A stretch of 64,000 bases of DNA from Natronocalculus amylovorans (GCF_023638035.1 NZ_JAKRVX010000007.1:1-64000), one strand, 5' to 3'. Positions 46,163 through 55,442 are shown, counted from the first letter of the stretch. Made by a program: numbers and translations. Notes: a model not told the origin generated them from the letters alone.

Positions 46163-47248
46163 TCACTTGTGCAGTGTTTTCAGTCGCTGGATGAGTGCTT
46201 CACCACCCCACACGGTGAGACAGGCCCCAAATGCGATCGTTCCAAGTTTTCCACCAGACCCACCAACATACGGTGTAGTGTAGATGAAAATAAGTCCTGC
46301 AACCGCACCAGCCACAGCGACACGAAACTCATCAGCAAGTCGATCGGCCGAGACCATCCCAACGAAAGATGCACAAAAGACAACAGCGGCAAGCAACGAC
46401 CCATCAGTCGGATAGATGACTGGGAGGAGAATTCCCGAAATGGCCCCAACAGTTGCTGATGCGACAACAGGTCCACGATCGAATCGAACACTGAGCATGA
46501 ATGTGACAACAGCACCGCTTACGGCGTACAGATAGATGAGAAACTGTGTGGTAAGCGATGGGAGTGGATCGCTATGGAACTCCGCGACGGTTACCGCCAC
46601 AACCGCGGTTGCAGCGACAAATGCAGTCGTCCCCAATTTCCCACCAACGCCGTCAAAGACAGGTCGACAAAGAACGAAAACACCGCCGGCAAGAAAACCA
46701 GCTAAAAGCGCTTGTGTGTATGTAGTAAACAAGAGTGGGGAGGTCATTCCGACAAACGCCCCACAGTAGATCGCCACTGCAAATTTCGGGATAATGAGTG
46801 CGCCAAACAGCGCAACAAGCGAGGCAGCGACGATTGATGAAACAGGAAGCTCGATCGTGACAATGAGTGTCACAATAGCACCGCCCATTACCGCGGTAAC
46901 GTATTGTGCGTCAGTCCGGACTGTTGGGACATCGTAGGTCTCGACAGTGGCTGTAGTGTCCCATTCCTTTTTTAATCCGTAAAGAAGGCCAACGGAGACG
47001 ATGACTAATGCACCTGTCGTGACTACAGACTGTGTAACGATCGTCGCACCGTGAAGACTGAGTGCAAATAGGACGATCGGCCCACCAGCTAAAATAAGAA
47101 GCCCAATTCGAGGCGTAAAAAATACGCTATAGAACGTGTAGACCCAGCGACGAGATAGAGATCGCGTTGATTCAGCCACAAGTTCACCGTGTATAGTGTC
47201 TGTATTGAGAGGACGAGTATTTAATATACCCCTCCAAAACGCCAGCAT
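46163..47248 (-). CDS. multi-pass membrane protein, divergent from DsrE gene
   Basis: A 361-residue protein of nine or ten hydrophobic segments. Two repeated Gly-rich loops, GVGGKLGTTAFVAATAVV and GGSGGKLGTIAFGACLTV, hint at an internal duplication. No characterised family is recognised. The long frame upstream of 47248 lies over the DsrE gene and is not coding. ATG at 47248 is set by a TATA-like TGTATAGTAT about 27 bases upstream on the minus strand. That promoter interlocks with the DsrE promoter, only 34 bases separating the start codons, and a single operator lies between them. Confidence 0.78.
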   Translation of the reverse strand: MLAFWRGILNTRPLNTDTIHGELVAESTRSLSRRWVYTFYSVFFTPRIGLLILAGGPIVLFALSLHGATIVTQSVVTTGALVIVSVGLLYGLKKEWDTTATVETYDVPTVRTDAQYVTAVMGGAIVTLIVTIELPVSSIVAASLVALFGALIIPKFAVAIYCGAFVGMTSPLLFTTYTQALLAGFLAGGVFVLCRPVFDGVGGKLGTTAFVAATAVVAVTVAEFHSDPLPSLTTQFLIYLYAVSGAVVTFMLSVRFDRGPVVASATVGAISGILLPVIYPTDGSLLAAVVFCASFVGMVSADRLADEFRVAVAGAVAGLIFIYTTPYVGGSGGKLGTIAFGACLTVWGGEALIQRLKTLHK

Positions 47249-47256
47249 AATAGTTA

Positions 47257-47269
47257 TTGTATTGCACAA
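47257..47269. promoter_or_regulatory. shared TTGT-N5-ACAA operator in divergent promoter
   Basis: TTGTATTGCACAA, containing TTGCACAA (47262-47269). Centred at 47263, almost midway between the two start codons (47248 and 47283), 15 and 20 bases inside the respective leaderless promoters, downstream of each TATA. A protein bound here would block both genes. Confidence 0.6.
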
Positions 47270-47282
47270 TATACTATACAGT

Positions 47283-47630
47283 ATGTCTGATTCAGGAAGT
47301 AATGCAGACCTCGGTATTGTCCTTGAAACAAACGATCCAGAGCGCGCATGGAACGCGTTCCGACTTGGAATTACGGCGCTCAACGCGGGACACTCAGTTT
47401 CAGTATTTCTTCTCGGAGCAGGTGTTGAAGCCGAGGAAATTACAGAGAACGAGCAGTTCGATGTCCGCGATCGGATGGAGCTGTTTGCTGATGAGGGCGG
47501 TGAGCTACGTGCATGTGGGACGTGCTTGAAAATGCGACAGAGCGACGAAAGTGAGGTCTGTCCAATCTCAACGATGGACGATCTTCTCAATGTTGTGATG
47601 GCGTCCGATCGTGTTATCACGATCGGCTAA
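47283..47630 (+). CDS. DsrE-family sulfur-transfer-like protein
   Basis: A 115-residue DsrE/TusD-like protein: LGIVLETNDPERAWNAFRLG, LNAGHSVSVFLLGAGVEAEE, ELFADEGGELRACGTCLKMR and MDDLLNVVMASDRVITIG. Cysteines C78, C81 (ACGTC) and C93 lie where DsrE proteins carry their sulfur-relay cysteine. Likely carries persulfide sulfur in the cytoplasm. Start ATG at 47283; leaderless, shares the operator with the divergent membrane gene. Confidence 0.88.
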   Translation: MSDSGSNADLGIVLETNDPERAWNAFRLGITALNAGHSVSVFLLGAGVEAEEITENEQFDVRDRMELFADEGGELRACGTCLKMRQSDESEVCPISTMDDLLNVVMASDRVITIG

Positions 47631-47659
47631 TCGGTCGTCACAGCTAACCAACACCATTA

Positions 47660-47676
47660 TTGCTCAGAAGAAACAA
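47660..47676 (+). promoter_or_regulatory. TTGC-N9-ACAA operator before DUF2892 gene
   Basis: TTGCTCAGAAGAAACAA, centred 22 bases before the leaderless ATG at 47690. It has the outer half sites (TTGC..ACAA) but not the full core TTGYRCAA, so it is a weaker member. Confidence 0.4.
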
Positions 47677-47689
47677 TACTAGAACAACT

Positions 47690-47911
47690 ATGGAAACAAA
47701 TGTTGGAGAGGCAGACCGAATTGCACGGATTGGAGCAGGTGCTGTTGCAGGCGGGCTATCGCTTGCGATTTTAGCAGGAATTGTTGAATTGGGTGGGTCA
47801 ATCGCAGCAGTACTAGGGATCGTGGCGGTAGTGATGTTTTTCACCGCTGCAACGCGAAGTTGTGGTGCCTACAGCCTCCTTGGAATGGATACCTGCAAGC
47901 GCGAAATATAA
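47690..47911 (+). CDS. DUF2892/YgaP-type small membrane protein
   Basis: A 73-residue protein with the YgaP-like membrane pattern: VGEADRIARIGAGAVAGG, a helix to residue 35, GSIAAVLGIVAVVMFFTAAT, then RSCGAYSLLGMDTCK. The C-terminal R-x-C-x4-LLGxxTC motif is typical of DUF2892. YgaP proteins in bacteria are rhodanese-associated and handle sulfur species, which suits the neighbourhood. Stop overlaps the start of the next gene (TAATG). Confidence 0.88.
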   Translation: METNVGEADRIARIGAGAVAGGLSLAILAGIVELGGSIAAVLGIVAVVMFFTAATRSCGAYSLLGMDTCKREI

Positions 47912-48141
47912 TGAAAGAAACAAGCGTCACTGTCACGTGTTCCGAATGTGAGTACGAGTCCGTGTTTCAAAAGTTGTCAGATGCACGTGTTGCACTCGCA
48001 GCGCATGAGACAGAGACGGGACATGTCGTCGACTGGTCGATCGAGAAGCTCTCTGCAGGTGTTGAAAAAGCGGGAGACGACGCAGGTGTCTGTGGGATTC
48101 CAGGACTCGAAAATCCAAAGACACCGCTAATACGATTCTAG
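47911..48141 (+). CDS. small zinc-finger-like protein (DUF7542-like)
   Basis: A 76-residue protein. It starts MKETSVTVTCSECEYESVFQ, a CxxC knuckle, then KLSDARVALAAHETETGHVVDW with a His pair that would complete a C2H2-like site, and ends VCGIPGLENPKTPLI. Start overlaps the stop of the DUF2892 gene in TAATG. Function unknown; likely cotranscribed with the sulfur genes. Confidence 0.75.
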   Translation: MKETSVTVTCSECEYESVFQKLSDARVALAAHETETGHVVDWSIEKLSAGVEKAGDDAGVCGIPGLENPKTPLIRF

Positions 48142-48333
48142 CCACTGAAAGCCAACGAAACCCCGTATCACAAGCGAACGATCGCTGTCTCACCCGAATC
48201 TGTTGCAGTTTTTTGATTACTGTGCATTAGATAGATATCGAGAGCCACTATTGTATTGAATCAACACCACTATAGCTACCAGATGCCGTTTTACACGATA
48301 TTAGCAGCCAATGTCACTTTGTAATTTTAGGTA

Positions 48334-48350
48334 TTGTACAAGATTCACAA
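48334..48350 (+). promoter_or_regulatory. TTGYRCAA-N5-MCAA operator of VKOR gene
   Basis: TTGTACAAGATTCACAA, with the 7-base flank-extended arms GTATTGT/ACAATAC. Directly followed by the TATA-like TACTTATGTA, about 30 bases before the leaderless ATG at 48385. Exact consensus match. Confidence 0.65.
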
Positions 48351-48384
48351 TACTTATGTAGGAACGAGCCAAACGTATTCTTGT

Positions 48385-49020
48385 ATGTCAGTAGAAACTC
48401 GAAACAAGACGGGATTTGAATACGAGTGGGATTACTCACCGAGGGTTTCGACCCTCCTTGGTGTGTTTACGTCGGTTGCGATCGTGGGATGGCTAGTAAC
48501 AGTCATGCTGACCGCAATCCACCTATTTGCAATCCCTGCAATTCCAGCCGATGCACCGGTTCAAGGAAGTATTGAAGTGATCACCAGCCCGTGGGCCTAC
48601 GTGTTTGGAATTCCACTTGCAACGCTTGGTGGCTTCTACTACCTGACCACGATAGGGCTTGCCCTCTGGTGGTTTGACGCTCGTCATCCGTTGATCATCA
48701 AGATTCTCACGCCAATCACCGCATCGGGTGTAGTGTTCTCATCGTACTTCGTCTACCTGCAGCTTGGCGTTATTGGAGAAATCTGTCCGTTCTGTATGGT
48801 CTCTGCCGGGGCAACGTTCCTCCTCTTTGGACTTGAGCTTGCAGTCCTCTCAAAGAGCTCAACGCCATCGCTCACGGATATGATGGGCGATCTCAAACAC
48901 GTCGTTGCGGATACCAACGTTGCTGGAATCCTCGTCCCGGTATTCATTGGTGTTGCCACCTTGGTTGGAATGTTTGCCGTGCCGATGCTCCCACTCCCTG
49001 AAGCAGTTCCGTTTGTCTAA
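48385..49020 (+). CDS. vitamin K epoxide reductase (VKOR)-family thiol oxidoreductase
   Basis: A 211-residue membrane protein with five or so helices. VKOR motif: VFGIPLATLGGFYYL, then the active-site C134-P-F-C137 (EICPFCMVSAGATF), which couples disulfide formation outside the cell to quinone reduction. The other pair of conserved cysteines, normally before the SxxWxxxFGxP block, is absent: the loop here is PVQGSIEVITSPWAYVFG, and the CPFC pair are the only cysteines in the protein. So the relay to a partner would need an unlinked donor, or the protein works in reverse or as a sensor. It has one of the four exact operators and was probably adopted into the redox set. Confidence 0.86.
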   Translation: MSVETRNKTGFEYEWDYSPRVSTLLGVFTSVAIVGWLVTVMLTAIHLFAIPAIPADAPVQGSIEVITSPWAYVFGIPLATLGGFYYLTTIGLALWWFDARHPLIIKILTPITASGVVFSSYFVYLQLGVIGEICPFCMVSAGATFLLFGLELAVLSKSSTPSLTDMMGDLKHVVADTNVAGILVPVFIGVATLVGMFAVPMLPLPEAVPFV

Positions 49021-49121
49021 AAGCCGGCTACCGGTTCTATTTTGAAGATATTGCGTTTTGAGTACAATAGTATCAATTTTCATAAATTAACATATTATAA
49101 TTCGGTGTCAATATCAGCGGT

Positions 49122-50603
49122 ATGGAACTTTCCGTGGTCCCCATCGATCTGGATAGCGACACACCGACCGTTGTGTTACATGGGGATGATGCAATAGAGA
49201 TCGGCGTCCATCCGATGGACCGCGTTCAGCTTACACAGAATGGTGGCGTGACGATCGGCGTTGTCAAAGAGACAACTGCGCTTGTCGACCGTGGAGAGGT
49301 GGGGTTGACACAGCCGCTATCACAGCTCACAGGGACGGTGACTGTCAAGCCGGCACCATACCCACAATCGATGCGATATATCCGACGAAAGCTGGATGAT
49401 AATGAACTCAGCCGATCGGAGATTCGGACCATTGTCCAGGACATCAACAATAATCGTCTCACAGATGTCGAATTAAGCGCATACGTTACTGGAATATACA
49501 CGAACGGGCTGTCGCTTGAGGAAACAACATTTCTAACCGAATGTATGGCTGACGTGGGCGATCGAATCAACTGGGACGAACCGGTGATTGCGGACAAACA
49601 CAGCATTGGTGGTGTTCCAGGAAATCGCACAACACCGATTGTCGTTGCGATCGTCGCTGCCGCAGGTGTGAAGATTCCAAAAACCTCATCACGTGCAATA
49701 ACCTCTCCTGCGGGAACAGCGGACACGATGGAGGTATTCTGTCCGGTTGACCTCACTCGTGAGTCAATCGAACGCGTCGTCAGAAATACAAACGGCTGTC
49801 TTGTCTGGGGTGGTTCTGTTGATCTCTCACCCGTGGACGATCGAATTATTCAGGTTGAAACCCCACTGTCGATCGATCCACACGGACAGGTGATCGCATC
49901 TGTCCTCTCGAAAAAACGGAGCGCAGGCTCCACGCACGTTGTGATTGATATCCCATATGGAGAGGGTGCGAAAGTTGAGAGTCTGCCCGAGAGTCGAAAA
50001 TTAGCACGGGATTTCAAACGTGTTGGCGAGCATCTAGGTATGCGAGTGACCTGTCTAATTACGCGTGGGAGTGGGCCGATCGGGAGCGGTATCGGGCCTG
50101 CATTAGAGGCACGCGACGTATTAGCGGTGCTTGAAGGAACAGGCCCAGGAGATCTGCGATCAAAAAGTGTACAGTTGGCTGCAAAGCTGCTAGAGCTCTG
50201 TGACGTCGATGCAGATGCGGATGAGTTGCTCGCTTCGGGTCACGCAGCGGAGTCCTTCCGACAGATAGTTGACGCACAGGGCGGCGATTCAACAATAACA
50301 ACGGCATCAATTCCAATTGGTGAGCAGACAAAAACCGTGTATGCATCCCGAGACGGGGTCGTGACACATATAGACAACAGTGCAGTGAGTGACGTTGCCC
50401 GACGAGCGGGCGCACCAAAAGATATCGAAGCAGGAATTGTGCTCCATGAGAACGTCGGTACAACAGTTTCGCAAGGCGATCGGCTCTTCACAATTCATGC
50501 ACAAGCAACGGCGAAACTCAACGATGCGGTCGAACTTGCCGATCGAGTGTCCGTGTATAGAATACTCCATCCGGATGAGACGCTCATTGAGCAGGTCGGG
50601 TAG
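49122..50603 (+). CDS. deoA: AMP phosphorylase
   Basis: Archaeal thymidine-phosphorylase-family enzyme of 493 residues, converting AMP and phosphate to adenine and ribose-1,5-bisphosphate in the nucleotide-salvage pathway with type III Rubisco. The N-terminal extension beyond bacterial DeoA (about 85 residues with DIGVHPMDRVQL) is the AMP-phosphorylase type. DKHSIGGVPGNRTTPIVVAI is the phosphate-binding signature. Cytoplasmic. The stop is joined directly to the start of the P-type ATPase gene (TAGATG), so they form an operon. Confidence 0.95.
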   Translation: MELSVVPIDLDSDTPTVVLHGDDAIEIGVHPMDRVQLTQNGGVTIGVVKETTALVDRGEVGLTQPLSQLTGTVTVKPAPYPQSMRYIRRKLDDNELSRSEIRTIVQDINNNRLTDVELSAYVTGIYTNGLSLEETTFLTECMADVGDRINWDEPVIADKHSIGGVPGNRTTPIVVAIVAAAGVKIPKTSSRAITSPAGTADTMEVFCPVDLTRESIERVVRNTNGCLVWGGSVDLSPVDDRIIQVETPLSIDPHGQVIASVLSKKRSAGSTHVVIDIPYGEGAKVESLPESRKLARDFKRVGEHLGMRVTCLITRGSGPIGSGIGPALEARDVLAVLEGTGPGDLRSKSVQLAAKLLELCDVDADADELLASGHAAESFRQIVDAQGGDSTITTASIPIGEQTKTVYASRDGVVTHIDNSAVSDVARRAGAPKDIEAGIVLHENVGTTVSQGDRLFTIHAQATAKLNDAVELADRVSVYRILHPDETLIEQVG

Positions 50604-53327
50604 ATGTCAGTAGAAGAGACAACCCAGAAGTCGTCAGCTTCAGAGAACGCGTGGCATGCACTTGATCGCGATGATGTGCTACAAGCATTGGATACGACAC
50701 CGGACGGTCTCTCGGATGCACAGGTAGCTGAGCGGCAAGCAGAGCACGGCCCAAATACCGTTCAGCGCAACGCAACAACCTCGAAGCTTGCAATTTTGTT
50801 ACATCAGTTCACAAGCCCGCTCATCTATGTGTTGCTTATCGCGTTTGGTATCACGGTTTTCATCGGACACTATCCGGATGCAATCGTCATTGCTGCAGTT
50901 TTACTAATCAATGCAGTGATCGGCTTCTATCAGGAGTATCGAGCGGAGAATGCGATGGCTGCGCTCGCAAACCTTGTCTCACCAACTGCCAGAGTGCGTC
51001 GAGACGGCGAACCAGCCGACGTAGAGAGCGAGAAACTGGTTCCAGGCGATATTGTGCTCCTTGAGTCCGGATCGCTTGTCCCTGCAGACCTCCGGTTGCT
51101 TTCGGAGACGGATCTCAAGATCGAGGAGTCAATCCTCACCGGCGAGTCAGCGGCCGTTTCGAAAACGATCGAGACAGTGTCCACAGAGACGGTTGTTGGC
51201 GACCGATCGAATATGGCGCATATGGGGTCCGCAGTAACAACAGGGAGAGCAGTCGGTGTTGTCGTTGCAACAGGTGCTGATACCGAAATTGGGACGATTG
51301 CAGGGCAGATGCGTGAGACAACTCGTGCGGCAACCCCACTGCAAACACGGATGCGACACTTTGGAAATCGGATCAGCATCGCGATTGTAGGTGTGAGCGT
51401 TGTCGTCTTCGGGATTGGACTCTTGCAAGGAATTGCAGTCACGGATATCTTTTTATTGGCGGTTGCGATCGCCGTTGCAGCGATTCCAGAAGGGCTGCCG
51501 ATTGTGATGACCGTTGCACTCGCAGTGAGCGTTGCTCGGATGGCCGATCGGAATGCGATCATCCGGCGGCTGCCTGCTGTTGAGACGCTGGGCAGCTGTA
51601 CGGTTATTCTGTCCGATAAGACGGGGACGCTCACGGAGAATCGAATGACAGTCCAACAGCTCCGTGTCGATGGATCGGTCTACACCGTCACAGGTGGTGG
51701 CGATACAACTGAAGGTGCAATCGAGCAGAATGGGGAGCCAGTTGCGATCGACGAAGCGAGTGCAGTATATGACGCACTCAGGGCAGGCGTCTTGGCAAAC
51801 GAGTCTCGGATACGCACACAAACGGAGGACAATACGGAGCGTATCGAACTGCTCGGCGACCCCACAGAAACGGCACTGCTTGTCGCTGGGGCAAAGGTTG
51901 GATTACATAGAGAACAGCTGCTGGAAACGACCCCGGAGATCGGACAGATCCCATTTGAGTCCGATCGGCAGTTTGCAGCAACAGCCCACAAGACACCAGA
52001 CGGCCCACAGACATATTTCAAGGGTGCCCCTGAGCGAATTATTGCGATGTGTACAGATGCCCGTGTAAACGGAGCGTCCGAACCGATCGATCGTGAGGCA
52101 ATTTTGGCAGCGGCACACGAGATGGCAAATGATGGGCTTCGAGTCTTAGCCGTTGCGACCGGAGCGGGCGATCGAACAGAGAGTGAATCGTTGGATGGGC
52201 TCACGCTCCTTGGCCTCATTGGAATGAGGGACCCCCCTCGAAACGGCGTTCCAGATGCTATTGTGGCATGCCACAATGCAGGAATGCGTGTGCTCATGGT
52301 GACAGGAGATCATGCAGCAACTGCGGGGGCGATTGCAAAACAGATCGGAATTGAGAGCGACACAGTGCTTACTGGGGCAGATGTGGCAGCACTCTCTGAT
52401 GAAGAGCTTACAGAACAGTTGCAAACGACATCTGTGTTTGCCCGGATCAGCCCAACACAGAAACTCCGGCTGACGGAGTTATTACAAGCAGATGGCGAAA
52501 TCGTTGCAGTGACTGGGGATGGGGTGAATGATGCACCGGCACTCAAATCCGCACATATTGGTGCCGCAATGGGGATCACTGGGACCGACGTTGCCAAAGA
52601 GGCAAGTGAAATGGTGCTCACTGATGATAACTTCACAACGATCTACGCTGCGGTTGAGGAGGGACGGACGGTCTTTGCCAATATCGCAAAAGCAACGACA
52701 TTCCTCCTCTCGACTGGTGTTGGGCTTGTCCTTGCATTCCTTGCAACGTTCACATTAACCGCATTTGGGGTGTTTGCTGTAGCAGATGATGACGTCTTCC
52801 CGCTGCTTTTGATCCCTGCACAGGTGCTGTGGCTCAATGTGGTAACAAACGGAATCCAAGATGTTGCGCTTGCGTTTGAGCCAGGAGAGCCCCAACAGTA
52901 CGAGCGCCCACCAAATGATCCAAACGCTGGACTGTTATCCGGGTTCCTCCTCGAACGAACCGCCGTCGCAGGTGTGTTGCTAGCGGTTGTTGCTGTAGCC
53001 ATGTTCTGGTGGCAGCTATCAACTGGCGTGTCGATCGAGTATGCACAAACTGCAACATTAACACTGCTTGTGATTTCGATGGCATTGTATGTCGGTGCCT
53101 GCCGATCGGAGACGCAGTCTATCTTCGAAAAAAGCCTATTTTCAAACCGGATGCTGTTTGTTGGAACGATCGCTGCAGTGGCGATCCACATTGGTGCGCT
53201 CTATTTCGGCCCAACACAGTTTCTCCTCGGTGTACAGCCGCTGACAACGGAGACGTGGCTCACGATCGGGCTGCTAGCTCCAGCAACGCTCGTTGTTGTT
53301 GAGATTCACAAATACATCCGGAGGTGA
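50604..53327 (+). CDS. P-type cation-transporting ATPase
   Basis: A 907-residue P2-type (Ca2+ or Na+/K+-like) ATPase. N-terminal cation-ATPase motif WHALDRDDVLQAL, actuator ILTGESAAVSK, phosphorylation site D338 (LSDKTGTLTENRM), nucleotide-binding YFKGAPERI, hinge VTGDGVNDAPALK, and transport helix 4 AIPEGLPIVM, which is the calcium/sodium-pump signature. Ten helices. Function: ATP-driven export of Ca2+ or exchange of Na+/K+. Starts directly at the AMP phosphorylase stop. Confidence 0.95.
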   Translation: MSVEETTQKSSASENAWHALDRDDVLQALDTTPDGLSDAQVAERQAEHGPNTVQRNATTSKLAILLHQFTSPLIYVLLIAFGITVFIGHYPDAIVIAAVLLINAVIGFYQEYRAENAMAALANLVSPTARVRRDGEPADVESEKLVPGDIVLLESGSLVPADLRLLSETDLKIEESILTGESAAVSKTIETVSTETVVGDRSNMAHMGSAVTTGRAVGVVVATGADTEIGTIAGQMRETTRAATPLQTRMRHFGNRISIAIVGVSVVVFGIGLLQGIAVTDIFLLAVAIAVAAIPEGLPIVMTVALAVSVARMADRNAIIRRLPAVETLGSCTVILSDKTGTLTENRMTVQQLRVDGSVYTVTGGGDTTEGAIEQNGEPVAIDEASAVYDALRAGVLANESRIRTQTEDNTERIELLGDPTETALLVAGAKVGLHREQLLETTPEIGQIPFESDRQFAATAHKTPDGPQTYFKGAPERIIAMCTDARVNGASEPIDREAILAAAHEMANDGLRVLAVATGAGDRTESESLDGLTLLGLIGMRDPPRNGVPDAIVACHNAGMRVLMVTGDHAATAGAIAKQIGIESDTVLTGADVAALSDEELTEQLQTTSVFARISPTQKLRLTELLQADGEIVAVTGDGVNDAPALKSAHIGAAMGITGTDVAKEASEMVLTDDNFTTIYAAVEEGRTVFANIAKATTFLLSTGVGLVLAFLATFTLTAFGVFAVADDDVFPLLLIPAQVLWLNVVTNGIQDVALAFEPGEPQQYERPPNDPNAGLLSGFLLERTAVAGVLLAVVAVAMFWWQLSTGVSIEYAQTATLTLLVISMALYVGACRSETQSIFEKSLFSNRMLFVGTIAAVAIHIGALYFGPTQFLLGVQPLTTETWLTIGLLAPATLVVVEIHKYIRR

Positions 53328-53335
53328 AAACAGCC

Positions 53336-54448
53336 TCACAGCTGATCGACAAGCGCAGTTGCTACTGCGTCAACCTCGGTTTCTGTTGAAACCGCATGGA
53401 TTGACACACGGACTGCATTTGGGATCGGGAGCGATCGAACGACGATATCTTCATCACGAAGCGCTGATACGGCGGCGTCTGCGTCTGGGACACGAACAGT
53501 GACAAGCCCGGATTCGAACTGTTGTGGACTGAGGAGCTGTGCATCCGGGATATGCGATTTGAATCGATCAGTGAGTGCTTCAATTCGGGACTCGATTGTG
53601 TCAAGCCCAACTGATTCGATCGCATCGATCGCTTCAACAAGCCCGGTGTGTGGTCCAAGCGAGGTTGAACCGATTTCAAACCGTTTGGCTCCGGGTTTGA
53701 AGCTGATTTCGTCCGCGCCTGCGTTCTCAACGCTTCGATAGCCAACCGATCGGGGAGTGAGCGAGGCTGCTGCATCCTGGGAGACGTACAGGAACCCTGC
53801 ACCCCATGGGCCGAGAAGCCACTTGTGCCCGGCTGCTGCGACTGCATCCGCGCCCCAGTCGTGAACAGCAAACGGCTGTTGGCCGGGGACCTGAACTGCA
53901 TCAACAAGTGTAAACACACCAGCGGAGGATGCAATATCCACAAGGTCGCTCACTGGAAGTTTCGTTCCGTGTGTCCACGTGATAGCACTGAAACAGGCGA
54001 GTGTCGCATCGGAAACCGCATCGCTGAACTCGTTGAGATCAATCTGGCCGTCTGTAGTTTCGACTTCGCGAACCTCGACACCATATTCCTCCAGCCGTTT
54101 CCATGGCAGCACACCTGCAGGGTGCTCGACATCGGTGCGAACGACAACATCTCCAGGTCCCCACTCAAATCCGGATGCAACTCGGTTGATTCCATCCGTT
54201 GTGCTCTCAGTGAGTGCAATCTCATCAGTGTCTGCACCAACGAACGCCGCGACGTTTGCACGGAGTTCCTCGTATGTGTCAAATGCGACCGTGTATGGAT
54301 CGTTGACACCTGAGTCGTATTCGTGCGCTGAAACTGCGTCAGTGACTGCATCCACCACATAGCGTGGGCTTGGCCCGTGTGCACCAAAATTAAAATATGC
54401 TGCATCTTGGAGCGCTGGAATGTCAGCACGTATCTCAAGCGGCGTCAT
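53336..54448 (-). CDS. class-V aminotransferase-fold PLP enzyme
   Basis: Type I PLP enzyme of 370 residues, related to cysteine desulfurase/isopenicillin N epimerase. PLP lysine K209 (AAAGHKWLLGPWG), Asp-x-x-Gln pair TLVDAVQVPGQ, and the substrate segment SFKPGAKRFEIGS. It lacks an obvious mobile-loop cysteine of SufS/NifS, so a desulfurase role is uncertain. Its start overlaps the thioredoxin-reductase stop (ATGA at 54448-54445), forming an operon thioredoxin-reductase-aminotransferase. A role in sulfur-amino-acid metabolism is an inference. Confidence 0.9.
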   Translation of the reverse strand: MTPLEIRADIPALQDAAYFNFGAHGPSPRYVVDAVTDAVSAHEYDSGVNDPYTVAFDTYEELRANVAAFVGADTDEIALTESTTDGINRVASGFEWGPGDVVVRTDVEHPAGVLPWKRLEEYGVEVREVETTDGQIDLNEFSDAVSDATLACFSAITWTHGTKLPVSDLVDIASSAGVFTLVDAVQVPGQQPFAVHDWGADAVAAAGHKWLLGPWGAGFLYVSQDAAASLTPRSVGYRSVENAGADEISFKPGAKRFEIGSTSLGPHTGLVEAIDAIESVGLDTIESRIEALTDRFKSHIPDAQLLSPQQFESGLVTVRVPDADAAVSALRDEDIVVRSLPIPNAVRVSIHAVSTETEVDAVATALVDQL

Positions 54449-55439
54449 TGAATGGGTGCCTCTACTTCCGGCTGTGCTTCGAGAGACGCTTCTGCATCCA
54501 GTGCAGCCATCGACCCGGTTCCAGCCGCGGTAATCGCTTGTTGATAGACCGAGTCAGCAACATCACCAGCTGCAAACACGCCATCAATACCAGTATGAGT
54601 CGTGCCCGGATCGGTCTGAATGTACCCTTCTTCATCCAACACAATCTCCGTGTCTTCAAGGAACGATGTATTTGGAATATGGCCGATACCATAGAACACA
54701 CCTTGAACGGTGAGTCGTTCCGTCTCAACAGTTTTTCCCTCTGATTCACGCTTCGTTGGATGTCCATCAGGATGTGAGATGATCGAGACGGCATCGACAC
54801 CGGTTTCTTGATCACCGTGGATCTCAACAAGTTCGCTGTTCCATTTGAACGAGATCTTCTCGTTATTCAGCGCTCGATCGATCATAATTTCGGATGCTCG
54901 AAGCGAGTCACGGCGGTGGATGACCGTGACGGAGTCTGCAAACTTTGTGAGAAGAGCGCTTCCTCCATTGCAGAGTCACCACCACCAACGACAACAACAT
55001 CATTGCCACGGTGGAATGCCCCATCACAGGTCGCACACGAGGAGAGCCCATACCCCATGAGTGCATCCTCACCAGGGACACCAAGCGTTCGTGCGCTTGC
55101 TCCAGTGGCTATCACGATCGATCGGGTCGTCAGTGTCTCACCGTTTGCAATCGAGAGGCGAAATGGGCGACGGTCAAGGGCTGCATCAACGACAACACCG
55201 TGTTTGAACGTTGCACCAAATCGTTCCGCTTGCTCTTTGCCTCGGCTGATGAGTTCATGGCCACCAACACCCGATGGGAACCCGAGATAGTTTTCAACGT
55301 CTGTTGTGAGAGTGAGTTGCCCCCCTGGCTCTCCACCATGAAGCACGATCGGGTCAAGATCAGCACGAGCAGCATAGATCGCTGCTGACTGGCCAGCGAT
55401 CCCAGACCCGATGATGACAATATTGTGAATGTCAGTCAT
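54445..55439 (-). pseudogene. trxB: thioredoxin reductase with single-base frameshift
   Basis: Two frames together make a full TrxB-like flavoprotein of about 330 residues. The first part (55439-54882) has the FAD motif IVIIGSGIAGQSAAIYAARA, SIVIATGASARTLGVPGE, active-site CATC (SSCATCDGAF) and NADP motif VVVVGGGDSAMEEALF. The rest, IHRRDSLRASEIMIDRAL through FAAGDVADSVYQQAITAAG, is in the next frame (54882-54445). The shift lies near 54950, where TTCTCACAAAG would read FLTKFAD with one extra C. Both halves are otherwise undamaged, so a sequencing error or a recent mutation is likely. It starts three bases after the thioredoxin stop. Confidence 0.9.
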
Positions 55440-55442
55440 TAC

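Noticed and set aside
46163-47620. 485-codon minus-strand frame covering the DsrE gene
   Set aside because: The part upstream of 47248 is antisense to DsrE, Ser/Arg-rich and unlike protein; a TATA box supports the shorter start.
51680-52297. 205-codon antisense frame inside the P-type ATPase gene
   Set aside because: Composition rich in Ser, Pro and Arg and complete overlap with conserved ATPase motifs on the other strand.
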